IMG/VR virus record: IMGVR_UViG_3300031758_000260
Span: 1 to 35,549 of that record
Length of the DNA stretch: 35,549 bases
Source of the DNA: a virus
Reading direction: 5' to 3' (one strand)
Positions 17,511 to 24,731 of this stretch are shown one piece after another. Numbering within the stretch: the first letter of the stretch is position 1; each line of letters begins with the position of its first letter. The translations under genes and the position numbers were made by a program. Under the pieces are notes generated by a model that saw only the letters and a program-made list of their open reading frames with translations, searched no databases and was not told the origin of the DNA.

Positions 17511-17537
17511 GTTAATTCATCCACATGACGAATTAAC
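17511..17537 (-). promoter_or_regulatory. Leader hairpin before the capsid ribosome binding site
   Basis: On the minus strand an 11-bp stem (GTTAATTCGTC with GATGAATTAAC, one G-U pair) and a 5-nt loop lie just upstream of the GGAG ribosome binding site of the capsid gene. In the RNA this would keep the ribosome binding site single-stranded or act as a 5' stabiliser. Confidence 0.6.
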
Positions 17538-17651
17538 AAAGTTTAAAACAATCAGAGAAGTTCTCCATTTATTCAATAGGCTCTCTTGCATTTAAAGTCT
17601 GTTAGACTCAAGTCTTTCCTAGTGTCATGTGAGGTTCTTTTGGAATTGTCC

Positions 17652-17694
17652 CACAACTAATAGATGATTGTTTTATGACCACCTATTAGTTGTG
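17652..17694 (-). promoter_or_regulatory. 12-bp perfect inverted repeat at the capsid transcript start
   Basis: CACAACTAATAG (17652-17663) and its exact complement (17683-17694) are separated by 19 nt. The element starts about 5 nt downstream of the -10-like box at 17699-17704, that is at the predicted +1 position. It would either form a stem at the very 5' end of the capsid mRNA or be an operator. Confidence 0.65.
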
Positions 17695-17698
17695 TACT

Positions 17699-17727
17699 AT
17701 TATAAAATTAAAATATTTACAATATAT
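17699..17727 (-). promoter_or_regulatory. Probable promoter of the capsid gene
   Basis: On the minus strand there is a perfect -10 box TATAAT at 17699-17704. The -35 region (about 17721-17727) is poor (TATATT or ATATAT), so another factor may be needed. The 249-bp gap between scaffold stop and capsid start is the longest in the late operon, consistent with an extra late promoter for the capsid gene. Confidence 0.5.
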
Positions 17728-17731
17728 AATT

Positions 17732-18589
17732 TTATGCGTGTAGCATTTCTCTTAAAGCTAACACCTGATTAACTACTTTTTGGTGATCTGGGTGCATTTT
17801 ATTCCAATAAGCACCTTGTCTATCTGTAGTTAATTGTCTTATTTCGCCTTCAATATCTCTAGGCTGCATTGCTTCATTACCTTCAGCACCGACAATTTTG
17901 TCTTCTGAAAGTAGATTAGCAATGTTAGCAAATGCTTTTATAATCTTAGGATTATCTCCAAGTCTAGAACCATCTCTTAATTGAGTATCTAGAAGTTCTG
18001 GTTCTAAGTAAGTCTTAGCAACAGCAGATGCTTTTCTTAAGTTATCATCATAAGCTCTACCCCACTCTGATCTAAGTTCATTAGCAGCTTGTTCTTGAGC
18101 ATATTCCATATTCACTGACATTTCTTTTGCAGAAGATTCTAATGTATTTTTATAGAATTCTAAAATGCCTTGAGCTTGTTTATTATTTAAACCTAGCTTG
18201 TGAGCATTCTGTGCAAAGCCTTTGATTACATTTTCATCAACAGGAGCTACATCAGTTTTAAGTTCTAATTTATATTTATCAGGCGACTCTGGTCTACCTA
18301 ATTTATTATAAACTTCATTCCACTGTTCGTCTGTTGCAGTCTTTCCCGGTAATGGAATCTTATCTGTACCAATCATAGATACAGCATTGATGTAGCTTTT
18401 AGCTAGTGCATCAATTTCTGTAAACTTTTCTATGTTTGGATTTGTTCTGTATTGCTCAGATATAGATTGTTTCCAAGATACAGGTTGTGTGGATTGTGTT
18501 GTTGATTGTGTTACTGTTGCTGTTGTTTCTTTTGTTGGTTCAGTCGCAACAGGCTGAGTTACCTCAGTTGTCTGTATTTGTTCTGACAT
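17732..18589 (-). CDS. Capsid assembly scaffolding protein
   Basis: A 285-residue protein with a low-complexity Thr/Gln/Glu-rich N-terminal region (about 1-40), then a conserved block with PESPDKYKLEL (97-107) and a helical, charged C-terminus ending NQVLALREMLHA. The motif GRPESPDKYKL is a hallmark of T7-like/podovirus scaffold proteins. The position between portal/Bbp19 gene and capsid gene also fits. It would guide procapsid assembly and then be released. Confidence 0.8.
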   Translation of the reverse strand: MSEQIQTTEVTQPVATEPTKETTATVTQSTTQSTQPVSWKQSISEQYRTNPNIEKFTEIDALAKSYINAVSMIGTDKIPLPGKTATDEQWNEVYNKLGRPESPDKYKLELKTDVAPVDENVIKGFAQNAHKLGLNNKQAQGILEFYKNTLESSAKEMSVNMEYAQEQAANELRSEWGRAYDDNLRKASAVAKTYLEPELLDTQLRDGSRLGDNPKIIKAFANIANLLSEDKIVGAEGNEAMQPRDIEGEIRQLTTDRQGAYWNKMHPDHQKVVNQVLALREMLHA

Positions 18590-18590
18590 T

Positions 18591-18812
18591 TTATTTTCCT
18601 TTTAGTTTGTCATTAAGCAGCATGTTTTTAATAAATAGAAGAACGCTGCGTTGTCCCTCCATATATGCACTTTCATGACTATCACCTCTTACATTTGTGG
18701 TAGCATTATAGTGGCATCTCTTTTCTAAATCAGACATAACTTTCTTACCTTCGTCTGACTCAAATACTAATTTATAAAATTCTTTTAATTGATTTAATTG
18801 ATTCTCTTCCAT
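18591..18812 (-). CDS. Bbp19-like small head-module protein (73 aa)
   Basis: A 73-residue protein similar to the Bbp19 family of phage proteins found beside portal and scaffold genes. The pattern YKLVFESDEGKKVMSDLEKR (13-32), a gap, GDSHESAYMEGQRSVLLFI (43-61) follows the family layout (F..vF.t.eGk.VL.dL ... eGqR.vv..I). The stop lies 1 bp upstream of the scaffold start. The role is not established; proximity suggests head assembly. Confidence 0.65.
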   Translation of the reverse strand: MEENQLNQLKEFYKLVFESDEGKKVMSDLEKRCHYNATTNVRGDSHESAYMEGQRSVLLFIKNMLLNDKLKGK

Positions 18813-18830
18813 TTATTTTCCTTTCAGTTG

Positions 18831-20459
18831 TTATTCTTGTGGTGCTACTAATGCCTTGGCTTCCTCTGGTAGTGCTTTAGCAAGTGGTGCAATTTGACCA
18901 CCAGCTTGAGCTAGTTGTTGTAACTGTTGCATTTGCATTTGTTGATCTTGTTGTTGTTGTTTCTGTTGTCGCATAGCATTAACTTCTGCTTTTGAATTTA
19001 ATACTTTAGCAGGAACTCCAACAATCTCAGCTAAGTGAGTTACTAGATTATCAATATTAACATAATCAAATACTGGAGCAACATTTGATAATGATCCAAA
19101 TATTTCAATAGCTCTCATAATAGATTGTAGTTCAGAAGATCTTTGTGCTTTAGCAAGAGGCGACACATATTCAATTTGAATATCTTTGCCAGATAAAAAG
19201 TCAGGAACTTTTCTAAATAACTTTTGTCTAAGCATAATAGCAAAAGTTCTATCAATTAATGGTCTTAATAATTCTGATTGTAATCTTCCAAGAACTGGAC
19301 CAAGTAATCTCATCTTCTCTTCATTACGTTGAATAACTTCTGTTGCAGTCATCTGTGGACCATTCTGCATCATTAATTGATTTACATAGAATGCATCTCT
19401 AATAGCACCTCTTCTTTGCTCTTCCATGTTTAAACCTAATGGATTATTTGCACCAATGTTTAATGGTTCAATTCTATCTCTTGTACCAGCTCTATAAAAA
19501 TTTAATCCACCCGGTACTGTTCTTACTGGTAATATAAATCCATCATCAGGAACTAATAGTGGAGGATCAACTTGTTTCTGTGCAGCTTTAATAGTTGTCT
19601 TAGACATTTCATTTAACATCTTAACATCTGGTAAAGCAGTCATAGCAGGAGATCTGCCATAGATTTCAAATGATGCTTTTAAGTAACGTGGAACAACGTA
19701 TGGGAATTCATTAAAACCAGATTCAGAAATTTGTTCTTTAGAATCTACTTCAATATAACAAGATGCAAATGGCATGTTTGCAGCATCTTTTTTCTTAGGA
19801 TCATATTTATCTCTTGGATAAACAACATGAAGTATTTCAACTTCTTCATAAGGATCGTTATTTGCAATACCTAATAATTTAGATGATACATTGTTTTCAC
19901 CAAATTGAACTATTGCAGATCTAGCTGCAAGTTTAAATTTTCTAAATACTGTATCAATTCTTCCTTTATTATTTTCTGAAATATAAATTTCACCAATGTG
20001 TCTTGTTGAAAATCTAACAACATCATCTGGATCTTCTTCAATAAACATTGCAGCTGTACCAAACGTAATTAAGTCATGATACAATTCAAATATTTCTTGT
20101 TGGAAGTTTGATCTATTAAATGCTTCATACATTTTTTCTGTAGTGTCTTCTAACCATTCGTTAGCAACATCTTCATCCATCATGTCTATGTTTTTAAATT
20201 TTAATGAGAACCATGGTGTTGCAGGGTTAGTAAGCATACCATGAAGTGATGCTGATAATAATTCAACAGCATGTAGTGGAGAAGAATCAAATATTAATTC
20301 AGTTCTTTTATCTCCTTTAGATCTAGTCTTAGTTACATCTGCTTTTCTTGGCATCATGTAATCAGCAACTTCTTGCCAATGCGATTCCCAATTTTGACGT
20401 TGTGCTTTTAGTTTGCCAAATCTTTTTAAAAGTTCTTTAGATAAATCTGTTTGTGCCAT
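18831..20459 (-). CDS. Portal (head-tail connector) protein
   Basis: A 542-residue T7-type portal, the usual size. Hallmarks are RFGKLKAQRQNWESHWQEVA near the N-terminus (13-32), DYMMPRK (33-39), and SSPLHAVELLSASLHGMLTN (69-88), as in podoviral connector proteins. The C-terminus is extremely Gln-rich (QQKQQQQDQQMQMQQLQQ, about 500-517), a common portal barrel/tail feature. It should form the dodecameric ring through which DNA is packaged and ejected, and serve as the anchor of the terminase. Confidence 0.9.
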   Translation of the reverse strand: MAQTDLSKELLKRFGKLKAQRQNWESHWQEVADYMMPRKADVTKTRSKGDKRTELIFDSSPLHAVELLSASLHGMLTNPATPWFSLKFKNIDMMDEDVANEWLEDTTEKMYEAFNRSNFQQEIFELYHDLITFGTAAMFIEEDPDDVVRFSTRHIGEIYISENNKGRIDTVFRKFKLAARSAIVQFGENNVSSKLLGIANNDPYEEVEILHVVYPRDKYDPKKKDAANMPFASCYIEVDSKEQISESGFNEFPYVVPRYLKASFEIYGRSPAMTALPDVKMLNEMSKTTIKAAQKQVDPPLLVPDDGFILPVRTVPGGLNFYRAGTRDRIEPLNIGANNPLGLNMEEQRRGAIRDAFYVNQLMMQNGPQMTATEVIQRNEEKMRLLGPVLGRLQSELLRPLIDRTFAIMLRQKLFRKVPDFLSGKDIQIEYVSPLAKAQRSSELQSIMRAIEIFGSLSNVAPVFDYVNIDNLVTHLAEIVGVPAKVLNSKAEVNAMRQQKQQQQDQQMQMQQLQQLAQAGGQIAPLAKALPEEAKALVAPQE

Positions 20460-20463
20460 TTAT

Positions 20464-20688
20464 TTATTGACCAAGTAAACTTGTTGTACCTAACGTAGCA
20501 CCTTGCTCAACTCCCATAGCACTTGTTAAAATTGTTGGTGATTTTCCTCTACGTCTTTTTTTTACAGTTTCTGTTTCAGTTGCTGATGTAGTTGATTGAG
20601 ATACTTCAGCTGTAGTAGGTGCAGCTACTGGAGCAGGTGGTGGAGGTGATGGTCTAGATTGAAAAGGATTTGGTATTGGTCCACCCAT
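20464..20688 (-). CDS. Proline-rich small head-module protein, paralogue B (74 aa)
   Basis: A 74-residue protein with a Pro/Ser/Thr-rich N-terminal half and a basic KKRRRG segment followed by KSPTILTSAMG and a terminal TTSLLGQ. The second half is clearly related to the gene at 20844-21062 (RRRKGRASTILTSPL ... KTLLGS). In marine phages such small proteins with an RRxGxxSTILTS...TLLG pattern sit next to portal or terminase genes; the function is unknown. The ribosome binding site (GGAGAA) overlaps the stop region of the preceding gene. Confidence 0.6.
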   Translation of the reverse strand: MGGPIPNPFQSRPSPPPPAPVAAPTTAEVSQSTTSATETETVKKRRRGKSPTILTSAMGVEQGATLGTTSLLGQ

Positions 20689-20689
20689 A

Positions 20690-20842
20690 TTATTCTCCTT
20701 TAGTTAAAGATGATTTACTTTCTAAAACAGTTTCTTTTACAGTTTCAGATTTAGTTTCATTATTAACTTCTTGTTTAATTTCTTCTTTAACAACTTCTGC
20801 GTAAACTTTTTCTACTTTCTTTTTTAAAAATTCTAATATCAT
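20690..20842 (-). CDS. Small Lys/Glu-rich helical protein (50 aa)
   Basis: A 50-residue ORF starting at the ATG at 20842 with AGGAAG upstream. The product starts with hydrophobic MILEFLKKKVEKVY and is otherwise Lys/Glu/Thr/Val-rich, so probably a single charged helix. It lies exactly between the two paralogous proline-rich genes, and its stop overlaps the ribosome binding site of the downstream one. No family recognised. Confidence 0.55.
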   Translation of the reverse strand: MILEFLKKKVEKVYAEVVKEEIKQEVNNETKSETVKETVLESKSSLTKGE

Positions 20843-20843
20843 A

Positions 20844-21062
20844 TTAACTTCCTAATAAAGTTTTCTTTTCTACTGTTGCTTCTTCAAGTAATGGAGAAGT
20901 TAAAATAGTTGATGCTCTACCTTTACGTCTTCTTTCAATAGCAGCTTGTTGTTCTTGAAGTTCTCTTTCTTCTTCTGGACTTAGTTCTGCTTTAGGCGGT
21001 TCAGGCAAAGGTTGCACAGGTGGCAAACTTGGCATTTTTGGCGATAAGAATCCCATAATCAA
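20844..21062 (-). CDS. Proline-rich small head-module protein, paralogue A (72 aa)
   Basis: A 72-residue product (or 70 if the second Met is used). The first part is Pro-rich (PSLPPVQPLPEPP), then a Glu/Gln-rich helix (SPEEERELQEQQAAIERRRK), then KGRASTILTSPL and KTLLGS at the end. The last part matches paralogue B. The start overlaps the stop of the terminase gene by 4 bp, indicating translational coupling. It may link terminase, portal or capsid, but this is inferred from location only. Confidence 0.6.
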   Translation of the reverse strand: MIMGFLSPKMPSLPPVQPLPEPPKAELSPEEERELQEQQAAIERRRKGRASTILTSPLLEEATVEKKTLLGS

Positions 21063-22372
21063 ATAATCCTATATTCGTTATCAGCTATACTTTGCGGAGC
21101 TGATTGTCTAGTGTTTAATTCTTGAAGTCCAACTGCGAGGTAACGCATAGCATCACAAGCGTGAGAACTCCAATCATGTACAGGCTTAGATCTAAACATT
21201 CTGTTTTTATCTATATACTTCCTGTGATAGTGTCTTAACGCATCTATAAGTTTTTTGCAACTATCTGTATCAATAAAACATCTTGGTAGTATCATTGTTG
21301 TTGCGTGGATACCATCCTCTAATGGAATCTTAGGAACTACTTTAAATCTAATTCCTAAAGAATAAGCCACTTCTCTTCTGGTCTTACCATTACTAAAATC
21401 AGTAACTTCAATATCATGGGGTGCATAATGATCTTTATAAATATAATCCTTACTCTGAATCACTTGTATGTAATGAGGTAATCCTTCTCCCTTTTCTTCA
21501 TAGTAATCTATAATATTAATACTATTACCAAACTGTTGGAAAAATATAATTGCTGAATGATCTGACACTCCTAGATCCCATGCTGTGCTTACTGGTAAAG
21601 CAGGATCAAAAGGAACTCTAGTTAATTGTTTTTTATCTTCCATCTTAGCAATAATATCTCCATAAACAGAACCTTCTATATTGGCGATCCAATCGCATTC
21701 AAACTCTTGTTGAAACTTCTTTTCTCCCATTACTTTTTTAGCAGCTTCTAATTCGGCATCATCTACTATTTTAGTTTCAGATGCTTTAGCTTTGTAATGA
21801 AACCATTCTTTATCGCCTTGTGCATGTTGGAATAATTCATAGAAGTTATTGTTTGTTCCTTGTGGCGTTCCAATAAATACGCACCATCCTTTTCTATCTG
21901 ATAATGCTGGTCGTATAATCTCTGTAAATAACTTACCCTGTATGTTTGCATACTCATCAATGACACAACCATCAAGATAGATACCTCTTAATCCATCTGA
22001 GTTCTCTGAACCTAATAATGTTATTCTTGAACCATTAGGTAAATCACAACGTAGTTCTGTTTCATTAAACTTAACTCCCGGTATTAATGTTGTGTATTGT
22101 TTCATGTAATCCCAAGCAATAGATTTAGCTTGTTTGAATGTTGGTGCTATATAAGCAAATCTTGGATTCTTGTTTGTTGATCTTAGAGCTGACATTAGTA
22201 GATGATTAATCATGCATACTGTTTTGCCAAACCTTCTGTGGCAGACTAATACAGACCATCTTTTCTTCATTAGTTTAAAATGTAATCTTGTCTGTTCTCT
22301 TCTGGGTAAATAAGGAATTTTATATTCTGCGTTATTTGCTTTTATAATTGTTTCAGTAATTGGCGTTAGCAT
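21059..22372 (-). CDS. terL: Terminase large subunit
   Basis: A 437-residue packaging ATPase/nuclease. Walker A-like HRRFGKT at 45-51, Walker B CVIDEYA at 136-142 with the catalytic Glu140, and the coupling motif IGTPQG at 167-172 are all visible. The RNase-H-like nuclease domain carries WDLGVSDHS (265-273) with a candidate metal-binding Asp266, further acidic residues near DHYAPHDIEVTDF (314-326), and HDWSSHACDA (399-408). It is the first large gene of the late minus-strand operon. A TerS-like gene is present but about 2.8 kb away (25202-25723). Confidence 0.92.
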   Translation of the reverse strand: MLTPITETIIKANNAEYKIPYLPRREQTRLHFKLMKKRWSVLVCHRRFGKTVCMINHLLMSALRSTNKNPRFAYIAPTFKQAKSIAWDYMKQYTTLIPGVKFNETELRCDLPNGSRITLLGSENSDGLRGIYLDGCVIDEYANIQGKLFTEIIRPALSDRKGWCVFIGTPQGTNNNFYELFQHAQGDKEWFHYKAKASETKIVDDAELEAAKKVMGEKKFQQEFECDWIANIEGSVYGDIIAKMEDKKQLTRVPFDPALPVSTAWDLGVSDHSAIIFFQQFGNSINIIDYYEEKGEGLPHYIQVIQSKDYIYKDHYAPHDIEVTDFSNGKTRREVAYSLGIRFKVVPKIPLEDGIHATTMILPRCFIDTDSCKKLIDALRHYHRKYIDKNRMFRSKPVHDWSSHACDAMRYLAVGLQELNTRQSAPQSIADNEYRII

Positions 22373-22374
22373 AA

Positions 22375-22584
22375 TTAATGAATAGATTTAGATTGGCTAT
22401 CATTTATGATTGCATTCTCAATATTCAATAACATCATTAACCATGAACTGAATATGGCTGAATGTTCTTTGTCTTGGAAACCTGTAAACTTAACTGTTAT
22501 ACTATTATCTCTTTCAATAAATACTATCGCTTTGACGTTAGCATTATAATAGTCGTCATCATCTTGGTGCATAGTTCTGTTCAT
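22375..22584 (-). CDS. Small unknown protein upstream of terminase (69 aa)
   Basis: A 69-residue ORF ending 2 bp before the terminase start, so in the same operon. The centre alternates beta-strand-like residues (VKAIVFIERDNSITVKFTGF) and the rest is helical. No domain recognised. The start is ambiguous: ATG at 22584, or the second Met (22572). No good Shine-Dalgarno is seen, and the first ATG lies beside the small palindrome ATACTA/TAGTAT at 22585-22600, so it may be translated from a nearly leaderless message. Confidence 0.5.
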   Translation of the reverse strand: MNRTMHQDDDDYYNANVKAIVFIERDNSITVKFTGFQDKEHSAIFSSWLMMLLNIENAIINDSQSKSIH

Positions 22585-22925
22585 ATACTACTAATAGTAT
22601 TTTACTAATATATAAAAAGGTTGGTCAGGCAAAGGAAAAAGGGGTGGGTTGTTTATGGGGATAGGTGGTATTGTGTTTTGGATTTTGTGTGTGGTGAGAT
22701 TTGTGGCAAAACTGACTATGGCTGTAAGTGAGTTCTCAAGTCCCATGTATATATATATTCATTTGGCGACAACCTACAGGTGCATAGGGGGGGTGCCAAT
22801 GTCAAAATATACTAATGGCTATTTCTACAGCGTTTGATCCGATAACTTTTTATTATCACTTCAAACTATTAAACAACTTATAGTAGATATCCGACTACAT
22901 ACACACATTTTAATTTAACGTGGAT

Positions 22926-22968
22926 GTGTTGTAATATTGCAACTATTTTTGTGTTATAAATGCAACAC
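22926..22968. promoter_or_regulatory. Pair of operator-like palindromes
   Basis: Site 1, GTTGTAATATTGCAAC (22928-22943), is a 16-bp palindrome with a single mismatch. Site 2, GTGTTATAAATGCAACAC (22951-22968), is an imperfect version. Both share a GTGTT start (22926 and 22951) and TGCAAC, and lie 25 bp apart. This is the form expected for a dimeric HTH regulator; the phage encodes Cro-like, HTH and ribbon-helix-helix proteins that could bind. Confidence 0.5.
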
Positions 22969-23163
22969 ACTTACTCACACAATTAAAGGTTTTGTTTCGT
23001 TTATTGTTTTTAATTGGTTGCTTAAATGTTTTATCTAATACAATCTAAGGTTATTTCTTTTCTATATATCTTTTCTTTTTGTCTTCCTTTTCTTTTAATC
23101 GCATAAAATAACGCTTTAAAAATAAAAGATAATAAAATCAATTATTTAATATTTTTATTTATT

Positions 23164-23192
23164 TTTACTATTTACATTATTATTATTATAAC
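23164..23192 (+). promoter_or_regulatory. Early promoter for the plus-strand small-gene cluster
   Basis: TTTACT (23164-23169), 17-bp spacer, TATAAC (23187-23192) resemble bacterial sigma-70 boxes. The predicted start is near 23199, about 30 nt before the ribosome binding site of the first gene. As the phage has no RNA polymerase gene, host sigma-70 promoters are expected. Confidence 0.5.
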
Positions 23193-23231
23193 CTAAAAGG
23201 CTATCAACAACAAATAATGAAAGGTAATAAA

Positions 23232-23642
23232 ATGACACAAGTAAAAACAGTAGATAAAACAGAACAAGAAAAAATAGAAGCACTAGCAAAACATCTTGAT
23301 TGCTCTATTGATGAAGCAATTAATAGTATGGAAGACTACTCAGTCTATACTGATCAAGAAGCTGATGAAGCTGTTTATAACTACATTAAAGAAAGCGTTT
23401 GTTTTTTTAGATCTGATTTTATTGCAGCACACGCTGAAGTAGAAGAAGAGGTTATAAAAAAACTTCAAGAACTTCATGAAAATAGCAACGAAGCAATTAG
23501 ATCATTAATAAAAGACTTTGATCATTTTGTTGATGATGCAATTTGTGCTGATGGTCGTGGTCATTTCATTGCTTCATACGATCATGAAGAAAATTGTGAA
23601 TTTATAAATGGAACTGATTATTACATTTATAGAAACAATTAA
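23232..23642 (+). CDS. Unknown acidic early protein (136 aa)
   Basis: The first gene of the plus-strand early cluster. I choose the ATG at 23232 (MTQVKTVDKTEQ) because GAAAGG lies 7 nt upstream; the in-frame ATG at 23217 would place that motif inside the gene. The 136-residue product is acidic and mostly helical, with a short UBA-like beginning (IEALAKHLDCSIDEAINSME), and ends in a Tyr/His-rich segment. Its position and size fit host-takeover early proteins of phages, but nothing identifies a target. Confidence 0.65.
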   Translation: MTQVKTVDKTEQEKIEALAKHLDCSIDEAINSMEDYSVYTDQEADEAVYNYIKESVCFFRSDFIAAHAEVEEEVIKKLQELHENSNEAIRSLIKDFDHFVDDAICADGRGHFIASYDHEENCEFINGTDYYIYRNN

Positions 23643-23705
23643 TATATTGACAAATTGGTTATTAACAATAGTATAAAAATAAATATAAAAAATGAAAGGT
23701 GCAAA

Positions 23706-23981
23706 ATGATAAAACAAATAAAAGAAATAGAAGTTGGGGATGTAATTGATTTAAAAAATCATGAACATACAATTTTGAGATCTCATATTATTTTTAATGA
23801 TGTGGGAACAGTTATAAAAAAAGAAAGTGGAAACAATTACCAACATATATTTGTTAAATTAAAAAACAAATATGAATACTTAAACGAGTGGGATAATTGC
23901 CTAGTTTTTGATTCTAATGCTGATGAATTACAACAAAGCATTAATGGTAAATTTAAAATAATAAATAGAAAGGATGTATAA
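23706..23981 (+). CDS. Unknown early protein, small beta-barrel-like (91 aa)
   Basis: Start chosen at the ATG at 23706 with GAAAGG 6 nt upstream (23694-23699). A longer frame to 23655 adds 17 residues without a ribosome binding site. The 91-residue product begins KQIKEIEVGDVIDLKN and continues with alternating strands (IIFNDVGTVIKKE, HIFVKLKNKYEYL), resembling a small beta-barrel such as SH3/KOW-like folds. The fold is a guess and the function unknown. It ends 1 bp before the next gene. Confidence 0.6.
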   Translation: MIKQIKEIEVGDVIDLKNHEHTILRSHIIFNDVGTVIKKESGNNYQHIFVKLKNKYEYLNEWDNCLVFDSNADELQQSINGKFKIINRKDV

Positions 23982-23982
23982 T

Positions 23983-24213
23983 ATGGATGTACTTAATCAA
24001 CTATCTACAATTTATAATGATTGGTTAGATAAAGAAAAAATAACAGATAGGGGTAGTGCTGATGAAATTTATTTTGGCTATCCTAATTTAACTGATAGTC
24101 AAAAAACTTGGTTGTCTAACTTTATTGAAACTTGGGAACACGCTGAAGATTTTCAATATTATGTTGATAGACTTTTGCCAAAAAAAAACGAACAAACAAA
24201 AAAGGTTGCATAA
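23983..24213 (+). CDS. Unknown early protein (76 aa)
   Basis: The start at the second ATG (23983) places GAAAGG 10 nt upstream. The upstream ATG at 23974 would leave a 1-nt spacing. The 76-residue product is acidic and rich in aromatic residues (ELYFGYP-like EIYFGYPNLTDSQKTWLSNF), with a helical end and a basic tail. No family recognised. The stop overlaps the start of the following small membrane protein (TAATG). Confidence 0.6.
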   Translation: MDVLNQLSTIYNDWLDKEKITDRGSADEIYFGYPNLTDSQKTWLSNFIETWEHAEDFQYYVDRLLPKKNEQTKKVA

Positions 24214-24332
24214 TGTTTAATAGATCAGACTTAAAAGCATTGATTGCAACAGCTCTAATTATTCTACTTGGCTATGCTTCAATGCACTTGCTAGTATATC
24301 TAGATGAATACTTTAAACTAACTAACTACTAA
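24213..24332 (+). CDS. Small single-span membrane protein (39 aa)
   Basis: A 39-residue ORF overlapping the previous stop by one base. After a polar start (MFNRSDLKAL) a hydrophobic span of about 20 residues (IATALIILLGYASMHLLVYL) is followed by a short acidic/aromatic end. It would be an inner-membrane protein expressed early; such peptides in lytic phages often affect superinfection or host membrane functions, but this is inferred. Confidence 0.55.
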   Translation: MFNRSDLKALIATALIILLGYASMHLLVYLDEYFKLTNY

Positions 24333-24346
24333 CGAAAGGATATAAC

Positions 24347-24508
24347 ATGTACATTATAGATTATAAAACAAAGACTGTAGCTAAGTTTAATAAAAAAGAA
24401 TTATCCAACTTTTTAAATTATTCTTACGATAAGAATAGATTTATATTTGTTGATAATAAACAACAAGCAAAGCAAGTTATTAAATATGCTATGCGATTAA
24501 CTAACTAA
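24347..24508 (+). CDS. Small basic unknown protein (53 aa)
   Basis: A 53-residue ORF with a good ribosome binding site (GAAAGG, 24334-24339). The product is basic, with two short beta phrases (MYIIDYKTKTVAKF and RFIFVDNKQQAKQVIKY) separated by a helix, suggesting a compact alpha/beta fold. The segment around its stop (ACTAACTAACGAAAGG) repeats the corresponding segment at the end of the previous gene. Confidence 0.6.
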   Translation: MYIIDYKTKTVAKFNKKELSNFLNYSYDKNRFIFVDNKQQAKQVIKYAMRLTN

Positions 24509-24522
24509 CGAAAGGGAAAACA

Positions 24523-24729
24523 ATGAAAATAAAAGAACTAATTGAAGAGTTAAAATCTTATGGGGAAGACACAGAATTAGATTTTGTTATCTATTCTGGT
24601 AACGAAGATACAGACGAAGACGATACGCCTATTGAATATATAGGCGAGATTGACACATCATTATTACATGATGCAAATCCTAGATTGACAATAGGCTTTG
24701 AAATAGAAAACAAAAAACAGGAGGTGTAA
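24523..24729 (+). CDS. Small acidic unknown protein (68 aa)
   Basis: A 68-residue acidic protein with a strong ribosome binding site (GAAAGGG). It begins MKIKELIEELKSYGEDTELDFVIY, a pattern seen in many small phage proteins (helix, then hydrophobic strand), followed by a run of Asp/Glu (NEDTDEDDTP). Function unknown. It sits 2 bp before the next gene in the early cluster. Confidence 0.6.
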   Translation: MKIKELIEELKSYGEDTELDFVIYSGNEDTDEDDTPIEYIGEIDTSLLHDANPRLTIGFEIENKKQEV

Positions 24730-24731
24730 TA

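Larger units (their letters stand above)
22585..23231. other. Non-coding divergent control region
   Basis: About 650 bp between the divergent late (minus) and early (plus) genes without a convincing gene. From the terminase side it holds: a 6-bp-arm palindrome (22585-22600), a block of G-runs on the plus strand (22619-22800), two related palindromic sites (22926-22943 and 22951-22968), a pyrimidine-rich tract (23051-23097), a very AT-rich stretch (about 23098-23195) and a promoter for the early genes (23164-23192). Together this is the best candidate for a control, origin or packaging region. Confidence 0.7.

Noticed and set aside
17717-17722. TTGTAA as the -35 box for the capsid promoter
   Set aside because: Only 12 bp from the TATAAT box, too close for sigma-70; the -35 region must be weaker sequence further upstream or helped by another factor.
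21766-21975. 69-codon minus-strand frame within the large terminase gene
   Set aside because: Entirely inside conserved terminase motifs in another frame, without a start signal.
22790-22810. Run of seven G as a sequencing artefact
   Set aside because: Cannot be decided from the sequence; it lies in non-coding DNA, so no frame is affected. Kept as part of the G-run block.
22655-22837. Plus-strand ORF of about 60 codons with a hydrophobic stretch in the G-run block
   Set aside because: Its composition follows the G-runs of the segment, the domain is not recognisable and it stands alone on this strand before the early promoter. It may be read, but a non-coding signal explains the sequence better.
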